Assembly: GCA_942490895.1 (NCBI GenBank)
Contig: CALNZC010000052.1
Location: 1 to 64,000, forward strand
Length of the DNA: 64,000 bases
Reading direction: 5' to 3'
Origin: JAGNXB01 sp942490895
GTDB lineage: Bacteria > Bacteroidota > Bacteroidia > Chitinophagales > Saprospiraceae
The position numbers were made by a program, and so were the translations under genes. The notes beneath the pieces are model-generated. The model saw only the letters and a program-made list of their open reading frames with translations, made no database searches and was not told the DNA's origin. Positions 1 to 6,846 of this stretch are shown here, one piece after another. Each line of letters opens with the position of its first letter. The stretch's first letter is position 1.

Positions 1-348
1 ACAAAGCGCCGGGATCACGACCACCTGAACTGTTGTCCACCCACCCGGCACCGGAAACCCGGATAACCAACATACAGGCGCTAATTCCAGAGGCGATGGC
101 TTATTACCGGGGATCGGCTAAATAGTTTCCATCCATAAATGGCCCTTTTCCGCAATTTCGGCGTCAATCGGCGGAATCGCTTGTGCGGCGTACACGAGTA
201 CGCCTCCGCGCAATTCCTTGATTTCATTGAACTTGCAGAAAATTGCACATTCCTGGATCGGAAACTTTCCAGTGCCCTTAATGAAACCGTGGATGGGCAC
301 TAAATATTTTCCGTCCCTGTAAGTGTCGATTTTGAAGATCGGGAGGAC
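1..348. other. Left edge, no assignable gene
   Basis: The first 348 bases hold no gene I can assign. The minus strand reads open in one frame from about 390 down to a TAG at 118-120 and again from 117 to the window edge. The codon phase mirrors the plus-strand gene at 349, so part of this openness may be a shadow. A broken minus-strand gene is possible but has no recognisable motif. Confidence 0.3.
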
Positions 349-687
349 GTGGTGCAGCCAAATGAACCCGAGTGTCCGGATCCTATCATCATTAACGAGG
401 CCCAGTTGATTTTGGCCGAGAAACGGACGTCACTGGCGGCCATGAGAACGGGAATCGCGGTGTTTGCGTTACCCATGTCGGTCTTGAGCCTGCTCATCGT
501 CACTTCTAAATTTTATAACGTTGTCCATGTAATCCATTTTATCGTGCCGCTGGTGTTACTGAATCTGGGACTTGTGGCCCTGGGGTCTTATCTTGTCATC
601 CGGGCCGTCATCCACATTCGCCATTATGATCGGCTAATGAAAAGTCTAAAGTCGAAGCACAGCAAAGTCGCCGAATTCTTCGATTAG
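349..687 (+). CDS. DUF202-like small membrane protein
   Basis: A 112-residue protein with the hallmark of the DUF202/YidH family: an N-terminal segment with LAEKRTSLAAMRTGIAV (about residues 22-38), where an acidic/Arg-rich helix runs straight into the first membrane span. A second hydrophobic span follows at about 60-90, with a basic C-terminal tail. The family is an inner-membrane protein of unknown function. Two adjacent GTG codons (349 and 352) follow a GGGAGGA Shine-Dalgarno-like stretch at 341-347; 352 is better spaced. The frame stays open upstream to a TAA at 301, so the start is uncertain. A clear Shine-Dalgarno is unusual for the Bacteroidota genes that fill the rest of the window. 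Confidence 0.6.
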   Translation: MVQPNEPECPDPIIINEAQLILAEKRTSLAAMRTGIAVFALPMSVLSLLIVTSKFYNVVHVIHFIVPLVLLNLGLVALGSYLVIRAVIHIRHYDRLMKSLKSKHSKVAEFFD

Positions 688-812
688 CCGGCGAGATGAT
701 GCCCGGCCGGGTCGCGGCGAACCGGCTTTTTTTCGCCAGCCGGCGGGTGCGGGGGGATGCGATGCCGGGCTGGCCCTGAACATCATCTCGACGATCATTG
801 CGGGACGTTAAA

Positions 813-899
813 ATGCTCGATATCGTCATCGTGATCGGCTTTGCAGTGATTATGGCCGTCGTCGGGGCTTTGGTCTTTGTAAAGCGGAAGCTTTTTTAA
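813..899 (+). CDS. 28-residue single-span membrane peptide
   Basis: ATG at 813 to TAA at 897-899 encodes 28 residues: a Met-Leu-Asp start, about 20 hydrophobic residues (IVIVIGFAVIMAVVGALVF) and a basic VKRKLF tail. The composition is that of a bitopic small membrane protein with the basic end in the cytoplasm. No family is recognisable. It lies between two other membrane or secreted proteins (349-687 and 917-1349) and could be translated with them. Small size makes chance possible, but the clean hydrophobic-then-basic layout argues for a real gene. Confidence 0.4.
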   Translation: MLDIVIVIGFAVIMAVVGALVFVKRKLF

Positions 900-916
900 C
901 GCAGCGGAAGAATCGA

Positions 917-1349
917 GTGATGAAAACCTATTTATACCACCACAGCCACTTGACGCAAAATACATCATTAAAAATGGTTGTTTTGTTTGCCGCTGTAGTC
1001 GAGCTGGTCGTTCTTTTCGGGATCCCGATTGTTTCTTCTTCCGCAGCTACCGATCTGAATTCGTTCGAAATGGAAGCCGAGGGGTCTTATTCGCTAAGGG
1101 GCGGGGACACGAAGCCTCTGGCGCAATCCCTGGCCGTCTTTGCAGCCAAGCGCTCTGCAGTTCAAGCAGCCGCCAGGTACTTTTCGCAAAAAGAATCCGA
1201 TCGTTGTTCTGGGAAAAAGAGAAGAAGTCATCAACATGGTTGTCGATGAACCTCATCATGACCAAAGAAATCATTACGATGGAGAACTGTCCGAATTTAA
1301 CGGGCGATTCAACCGCATGAAGCGTCCGATTTATCATGAGTCTGACTGA
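917..1349 (+). pseudogene. Secreted/anchored protein broken by one frameshift
   Basis: Frame 2 from ATG 917 gives an N-terminal hydrophobic segment (about residues 20-42) and a conserved-looking stretch ending AAKRSAVQAAARYFSQ. The reading then moves to frame 3 (KNPIVVLGKREEVINMVV...) and ends at 1349. The junction is the A5 run near 1190-1195. Read across it, the product is about 143 residues and resembles small deltaproteobacterial envelope proteins with a Gly-Ser-Tyr ... Ala-x-x-x-Ala-Lys-Arg core (inference from memory, no search possible). The last bases overlap the start of the next gene at 1336. It is either a true pseudogene or a homopolymer sequencing error. Confidence 0.45.
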
Positions 1350-1680
1350 AAACCTGCAGTTGGAAAAGAAAGTCTCGGCGCAATCATACCGCGAGGAAAT
1401 GGAACCGGTTATTTCTAATGAACTGCTTCCGGGACACGACATCGCCGAGGCCTATCGGCTGATTCGCCTGCAGTCGCTGCGAACGGCGCTAATCTACCTG
1501 GATCGTTTGCAACAGAAATATCCGAACTGGCCGGATATCTTCGAAATCAAGGCGCTTGCTTTCTATCTCCAGCACGAACCGATGAAAATGCAAGCCGCTC
1601 TCCAAAAGGCCTGTGAGTTGGGAAGCAAAAACGGTTGCAACGATTTAAAGATGTTTCCCCCAACGAAGGTTCAGCCTTGA
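1336..1680 (+). CDS. Small TPR-like protein
   Basis: A 114-residue protein whose residues about 38-100 form paired amphipathic helices in TPR/Sel1 style: ALIYLDRLQQKYPNWPDIFE, then a second helix pair rich in Ala-Leu. Its start overlaps the end of the frameshifted gene before it, so the two were probably cotranscribed and functionally linked. There is no signal peptide. It could be a cytoplasmic adaptor; no function can be given. Confidence 0.45.
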   Translation: MSLTENLQLEKKVSAQSYREEMEPVISNELLPGHDIAEAYRLIRLQSLRTALIYLDRLQQKYPNWPDIFEIKALAFYLQHEPMKMQAALQKACELGSKNGCNDLKMFPPTKVQP

Positions 1681-1706
1681 CCCCACCTTTTCTTTACGGT
1701 GATTAA

Positions 1707-1905
1707 GGGCTCAATCAAAAATAACTTCACATTTTGGACACCGATGCATCCCGTCTGGCTGCGTTACGAAAACTCGGAATATCCAGATATTCCTGCGTTT
1801 TCGCGCCTTGTCAGGCGGGCGCCTCAACGCCCAAAATTGCGAACTTATTTTTTCGTGAACCCTGAGCCGCAGAAGAACGCAATTTTTCAAATCTAAATCC
1901 ACCCT
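1707..1905. repeat. Intergenic repeat-like block (Desulfobacterota-type, tentative)
   Basis: The minus strand of this block reads, in one frame, EKLRSSAAQGSRK, NKFAILGVEAPA, a stop, QGAKTQEYLDIPSFRNAARRD. I associate this string with short intergenic repeats that recur in Desulfobacterota genomes. That association is from memory and unverified. No start codon or RBS makes it a gene. It sits exactly between the foreign-looking genes and the truncated Bacteroidota adhesin. Confidence 0.35.
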
Positions 1906-1956
1906 GCCTTTAAAACCCACTGCCACAGAACAAAAGCCGTCATACCGCCGACGATT

Positions 1957-2751
1957 GTGACCAGCAGGTTTTTCGCAACTGCCACCGTGACCGCAGAAGA
2001 CATCGACAATGGCTCTAATGACAATTGTTCTGATGTTGACCTGGCCATTATTTCCGGACAGACCACGTTCGACTGTGATGATGTAGACCAGAGTTTTCAA
2101 TTAGAACTGGAGGTCACCGATGCTTACGGCAACAAGGCAACTTGCCTGGCCACCGTTACGGTTTCCGCTGACGACCTCCCCGATACGGATTGCGACGACG
2201 TGGCTGATGTGTGCGATGTATGCCCTGACGGCGACGACTCGATGGATGCGAATGGAGATGGCCTCCCAGATTGCAGTCAGATACTGCCTTACGCTGAATA
2301 CAGCGAGGATTGGAAGTGCAAAAAGAACAAGATTAATATTTGCCACAACGGCAATACACTTTGCATCAGCATAAATGCTTTAGCTGCACATGTCAACAAC
2401 CACGACGATGCAGTAGGTCCTTGCCAGTCCTGTGGTGGAAGGAACCTCATCCCTCCAACCGACAAACTCACTGCTCCCTACGAAAACCTGAATGGAGAAT
2501 TGGAAGTCACCATTTCCCCCAATCCGGCCAGTAGCATGGTCACACTCGACTTGCACGGTCTGGAAGACGTCGACGGCACACTCAAGCTATTCGACCAGAT
2601 GGGTAGAGAATTGTTGAACCAGGATGTAGACTGCAGGCACCCATATTCTTACAATTCATTTACCCGAAGGAACATTTCCCACCGGCACATATGTTTAAGA
2701 ATAGTCTCTGCGGATAACATGTTGACTAAATCCTTGATTATCCAGCGATAA
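1957..2751 (+). pseudogene. 5'-truncated HYR adhesin with T9SS tail
   Basis: The reading frame opens inside a HYR/Ig-like repeat: ATVTAEDIDNGSNDNCS and DAYGNKATCLATVTV are the conserved middle and end of one unit. A Cys/Asp-rich calcium-binding-like segment follows (DTDCDDVADVCDVC, about residues 70-95), then a Cys pair region and a type A T9SS sorting domain starting at VTISPNPASS. There is no signal peptide and no plausible start, so the N-terminus is missing from about base 1970. In the sorting domain the frame slips by one base near 2631 and back near 2696; between these points the other frame reads AGTHILTIHLPEGTFPTGTY, the expected family sequence. The end, KSLIIQR, is normal. Full-length relatives are cell-surface proteins exported by T9SS. 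Confidence 0.7.
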
Positions 2752-2772
2752 TCTCGACTGAAATATGAATAT

Positions 2773-2806
2773 AGGCCGGATACTTTTCAGGTGTCCGGCC
2801 TTTTTT
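2773..2806 (+). terminator. Rho-independent terminator
   Basis: The stem AGGCCGGATAC / GTGTCCGGCCT (one G-T wobble) has a 7-base loop and is followed directly by six T. It lies 22 bases after the stop of the adhesin remnant. Confidence 0.85.
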
Positions 2807-3379
2807 AGTTCCGATAAATGGCAACCGATCAGGTATTTTTCTGTTCCTGAAAATGGTTGACACTATTCCATCCAATGCCTTCTTAAAAAGAAATCATCTG
2901 CTTCAGCTGCCGTCTCAAACGATTGAGAAAATACATTGGACATTCAGTAAAAAGGCCTAAATAAAATGAGGGAATTGACAAATTATAGTGCGCCTGATTT
3001 TAAAATTCCAGCACTCAATGGGCAAAAGAAGAGAATATTGAGGCACGCCCTACGGAAGGAATACAACCCACGCAAAAGCGCTGTAGTGGCGAAAAAAACT
3101 TAGAGCCCATCTTGAATGAAAGGTGTTTCTACTCTTCAAAATCAGCACCCGGCCATCCCGCAAAAGCGAGATCATCTGGGGGCAGAAATATCTAATGGAA
3201 CGCACTGACAAATTGGGCTGCTATCTCAAACGATTGATGGAACTCATTTGCCACATGATGGTGAGAGCGCCCAAAGTACAGACATATGATATGCGATCGA
3301 CTGAAGAAGCCTGCCAGGTCATGCCTGAGGTTTGACGTGTTTATCCTCCATCCCCGCTCATTCCTTCCCTTCTACACCG
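2807..3379. other. Noncoding stretch, weak repeat
   Basis: No supported gene. A degenerate direct repeat is visible: TCTCAAACGATTGA occurs near 2912 and again near 3222, each preceded by GCTGC. The longest open frame (3123-3335) has no coding character. Confidence 0.4.
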
Positions 3380-3387
3380 TATCTTTG
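3380..3387 (+). promoter_or_regulatory. Bacteroidota -7 box (TATCTTTG)
   Basis: TATCTTTG matches the Bacteroidota -7 consensus TAnnTTTG and lies 27 bases before the ATG of the amidohydrolase at 3414. No clear -33 TTG element is seen at the usual distance. Confidence 0.5.
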
Positions 3388-3413
3388 CCCCCTTCAAATC
3401 AAATCCTTCCCCC

Positions 3414-6400
3414 ATGCGTCAGCTGCTCCTGCTTACCATCCTCTTCATCGCTACTGTATCTTTTGCCCAGGAAAAAGACAAGAAAAAAGACTGGGACATC
3501 ACCAATCCTCCCGGTGAGTGGAACTGGAAACAGGCCAACTTCACCGTCGATGAAGGCACCTGGATGAACCTGGATGTCAGCCCCGATGGCAAGACCATCG
3601 CCTTCGATATCCTGGGAGATATTTATACCATGCCCATCTCAGGGGGAAAAGCCACGCCCATCCGTACCGGACTAGCCTGGGAAGTGCAGCCGCGCTTCAG
3701 CCCCAATGGCAAACAACTCTCCTTTACCTCCGATGCTGGAGGCGCGGACAATATCTGGATCGTGAACGTGGATGGCAGCGATGCCAAACAGGTGACCAAG
3801 GAAGATTTCCGCCTCCTCAACAATGCGGACTGGACACCCGACGGCCAGTTTTTGATCGCCAGGAAACACTTCACCTCCGGACGCTCCATCGGGGCAGGTG
3901 AAATGTGGATCTACCACACCAGCGGTGGCAGTGGTCTCCAACTCACCGAAAAGAAAAACGAGCAGCAGGATGTCAACGAACCGTCCATCTCTCCGGATGG
4001 ACGCTATGTGTACTTCAGTGAGGATATGTATCCCGGTGGATTCTTCCAGTATAACAAAGACCCCAACAGCCAGATCTACATCATCCGCCGCTACGACCGG
4101 GAGGAAGGCAAGGTGGAAGATATCATCGGTGGACCCGGCGGTGCTTGTCGCCCGCAGGTCTCTCCCGATGGAAAAAAGATCGCCTATATCCGTCGTGTGC
4201 GGGCCAAATCTGTTCTGTTCATCCACAACCTGGAAACCGGGATGGAAGAACGGATCTTTGATGGTCTGAGCAAGGACCAACAGGAGGCCTGGTCTGTCTT
4301 TGGTGTTTATACCGGTTTCGACTGGACTCCGGACAACCAGTCCATCGTGATCTGGGGCGAGGGCAAGATCCACCGTATCAATGTCACCACCAAACAGGCC
4401 ACGGTTATTCCGTTCACTGTGGATGCCAAACACACCGTTTCGAAGACCTTGAAATTTAAAAACAATGCCTTTGATGATCAGGTAGAGGTCAAGGTGATTC
4501 GGCATGCCACCACCAGTCCGGATGAAAAGTCCCTCCTGTTCAATGCCACCGGAAATCTGTGGCTGATGGACCTCCCCAATGGCACCCCGCGTCGACTGAC
4601 CAAGGATGCCAATCTGGAATTTGAACCCGCCTGGTCAGCCGACGGCAAGAAGATCGTTTATGTCACCTGGAACGATGAGCAGATGGGGAGCATTCGAATC
4701 TTTGACAAGGCGACAGGAACTAGTAAGGCGATCACCACCGAAAAAGGGATCTATCGTACTCCGGCTTTTTCACCGGATGGAAAGTGGATCGTGTATCGCA
4801 AGGATGATGGCAATATGCACCAGGGATTTACGTATTGCAAAGAGCCGGGTCTTTATCTTATGCCTGCAAACGGAGGCGAACACAAATTGCTGACGCCCCA
4901 GGGTGAATACCCCGTTTTCAGCCAGGATGGCGAGCGCATATTCTATCAGGCCGGTGGCTTTTTATTCGGCTCATTGACCAAGAGTTTTCAAAGTGTCGAC
5001 CTGAATGGTCAGGATCTGAAAAAACATGCGGAAGCGAAGTATGCCCAACGGTTCTCCATCAGCCCGGACAATCAGTGGATCGCGTGGAGTGAATTGTACA
5101 AGGTATACATCGCCCCCATGCCCGCTACTGGCAAGACCATTGGTCTGAGTGCGGATACAAAAGCCGTTCCTGTCAGCCAGGTCGCTCGGGATGCTGGAAT
5201 CAATATTCACTGGAGCAACGATTCCAAAAAGCTGCACTGGACCCTGGGCAATGAGTACTTCACTGAACCTCTGAATCGACGTTTCCTTTTCCTCCAGGGC
5301 GCATTGGATTCCATTCCACCCATGGATACGGTCGGCATGAAGATCAATTTGACGCTGCCCGCGGACAAGCCATCCGGCGTGATTGCTTTTACCAATGCTC
5401 GCATTATCACCATGGAAGGCGACCAGGTGATCGAACAAGGCATCGTGCTGGTCGAAAACAACAAGATCATCGGTGTAGGCGCCAATGTAGATGTACCCCG
5501 AAATGCCAAGGTCATCAATTGCAATGGCAAAACCATTATGCCTGGCATCGTGGATGTCCACGGCCACCTGGGCAATTTCCGCTACGGTTTGTCACCCCAG
5601 AAACAATGGGAATATTTTGCGAACCTGGCCTATGGCGTGACCACCGCTCACGACCCTTCCAGCAATTCGGAGATGATCTTTTCCCAGAGTGAGATGATCA
5701 AGACAGGCCAGATGGTCGGACCGCGATTATTCTCAACAGGGACCATCCTGTATGGCGCAGATGGCGATTTCAAAGCCGTAGTCAACAGCCTGGATGATGC
5801 CCGCTCGGCCATTCGTCGGACCAAGGCCTATGGTGCCTTTTCGGTGAAGAGTTACAACCAGCCTCGACGCAACCAACGCCAGATGGTGATCCAGGCATCC
5901 CGCGAGCAGAATGTAGAGGTGGTACCTGAAGGAGGATCCTTCTTCTACCACAATATGACCCAGGTGGTCGATGGCCATACCGGTGTAGAACACAACATTC
6001 CAGTGGCGCCTTTGTACAATGACGTACTTCGCCTTTGGGCCAGCACAGAGGCCCACAATACCCCGACATTGATCGTCAATTATGGCAGTGTGAATGGAGA
6101 GTTTTACTGGTATCAGAAAACCAATGTCTGGGAAAAGACGCGTCTGCTCAGTTTTACCCCTCGCCCTGTTGTGGACAGTCGGGCTCGCCACCGGATGATG
6201 ATCCCGGATGAGGAATATGAGAACGGACACATCCTGACCTCCAAGTCGCTGAAGAAACTGACCGATGCCGGAGTGAAGATCAACCTGGGCGCTCATGGCC
6301 AGCTACAGGGCCTCGGTGCTCACTGGGAACTGTGGATGCTGGCTCAAGGGGGAATGACCAATATGGAGGCCCTCCAGGCCGCTACGATCAATGGCGCCGA

Positions 6401-6683
6401 GTATCTGGGCATGGACCATCAGATCGGTTCGATCAAGGTGGGCAAGCTGGCAGACCTGATCGTCATCGATGGCAATCCATTGGCCAATCTCCAGGATTCG
6501 GAGAACGTGCAGTACACCATGGTCAATGGTCGTCTGTATGATTCCGCTACGATGAATGAAGTGGGCAACCGTGAAAAGGCACGTACCAAGTTTTTCTTCG
6601 AACTCCCCGGTGGCAGCAACAGCTATCCGTATTTCAGCGAGACGCACAGCTTTATGGCACCGAAGTGCGTGTGTGGGAAGTAG
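3414..6683 (+). CDS. Secreted propeller-amidohydrolase
   Basis: A 1089-residue protein with a signal peptide (residues 1-18, ending FAQ). The N-terminal 600 residues are TolB/PD40-type beta-propeller repeats, each with an SPDGK or SPNGK motif. Residues about 650-1060 are an amidohydrolase of the imidazolonepropionase/prolidase class: GKTIMPGIVDVHGHLG carries the metal-binding H716 and H718, followed by HTGVEH, GAHGQ and the closing GKLADLIVIDGNP. The family hydrolyses C-N bonds in cyclic amides or peptides; the substrate here is unknown. It probably acts in the periplasm or at the cell surface. The last 20 codons are repeated as a relic at 9512-9589. An 8-bp unit (GAGGTTAT) is repeated three times right after the stop. 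Confidence 0.9.
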   Translation: MRQLLLLTILFIATVSFAQEKDKKKDWDITNPPGEWNWKQANFTVDEGTWMNLDVSPDGKTIAFDILGDIYTMPISGGKATPIRTGLAWEVQPRFSPNGKQLSFTSDAGGADNIWIVNVDGSDAKQVTKEDFRLLNNADWTPDGQFLIARKHFTSGRSIGAGEMWIYHTSGGSGLQLTEKKNEQQDVNEPSISPDGRYVYFSEDMYPGGFFQYNKDPNSQIYIIRRYDREEGKVEDIIGGPGGACRPQVSPDGKKIAYIRRVRAKSVLFIHNLETGMEERIFDGLSKDQQEAWSVFGVYTGFDWTPDNQSIVIWGEGKIHRINVTTKQATVIPFTVDAKHTVSKTLKFKNNAFDDQVEVKVIRHATTSPDEKSLLFNATGNLWLMDLPNGTPRRLTKDANLEFEPAWSADGKKIVYVTWNDEQMGSIRIFDKATGTSKAITTEKGIYRTPAFSPDGKWIVYRKDDGNMHQGFTYCKEPGLYLMPANGGEHKLLTPQGEYPVFSQDGERIFYQAGGFLFGSLTKSFQSVDLNGQDLKKHAEAKYAQRFSISPDNQWIAWSELYKVYIAPMPATGKTIGLSADTKAVPVSQVARDAGINIHWSNDSKKLHWTLGNEYFTEPLNRRFLFLQGALDSIPPMDTVGMKINLTLPADKPSGVIAFTNARIITMEGDQVIEQGIVLVENNKIIGVGANVDVPRNAKVINCNGKTIMPGIVDVHGHLGNFRYGLSPQKQWEYFANLAYGVTTAHDPSSNSEMIFSQSEMIKTGQMVGPRLFSTGTILYGADGDFKAVVNSLDDARSAIRRTKAYGAFSVKSYNQPRRNQRQMVIQASREQNVEVVPEGGSFFYHNMTQVVDGHTGVEHNIPVAPLYNDVLRLWASTEAHNTPTLIVNYGSVNGEFYWYQKTNVWEKTRLLSFTPRPVVDSRARHRMMIPDEEYENGHILTSKSLKKLTDAGVKINLGAHGQLQGLGAHWELWMLAQGGMTNMEALQAATINGAEYLGMDHQIGSIKVGKLADLIVIDGNPLANLQDSENVQYTMVNGRLYDSATMNEVGNREKARTKFFFELPGGSNSYPYFSETHSFMAPKCVCGK

Positions 6684-6686
6684 AGG

Positions 6687-6713
6687 AGGTTATGAGGTTA
6701 TGAGGTTATGAGT
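6687..6713 (+). repeat. GAGGTTAT short tandem repeat
   Basis: Three direct copies of GAGGTTAT follow the amidohydrolase stop. Related GAGGAGGTTATGAG stretches occur at about 12437-12456 and 51756-51772, and a diverged TTATTGAG doublet at 9594-9612. Confidence 0.6.
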
Positions 6714-6784
6714 GGAGAAGAAGGAAGGCTTGAGCAAGGTGGACAGCCTGAACAATAGGAACAAATCAAACCAGTTGAACATCA

Positions 6785-6818
6785 ACGCCCCTGCCGGAAT
6801 CCATTCCGGCAGGGGCGT
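6785..6818 (-). terminator. Perfect 16-bp hairpin (shared element)
   Basis: ACGCCCCTGCCGGAAT, a 2-base loop, then the exact reverse complement. It lies between the convergent amidohydrolase and caspase genes and may terminate both, although no long T-run follows on either strand. A near-identical hairpin sits at 9623-9663 after the second caspase gene. Confidence 0.6.
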
Positions 6819-6846
6819 GGCAGATCATTTGAATAGCAAATGTATT

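Noticed and set aside
3123..3335. 70-codon ORF before the amidohydrolase
   Set aside because: No domain, no start signal, and it overlaps the degenerate repeat.
3672..4505. Long minus-strand open frame (277 codons) inside the amidohydrolase
   Set aside because: It lies antisense to the beta-propeller repeats, has no start context and no domain; it is a shadow of the codon pattern.
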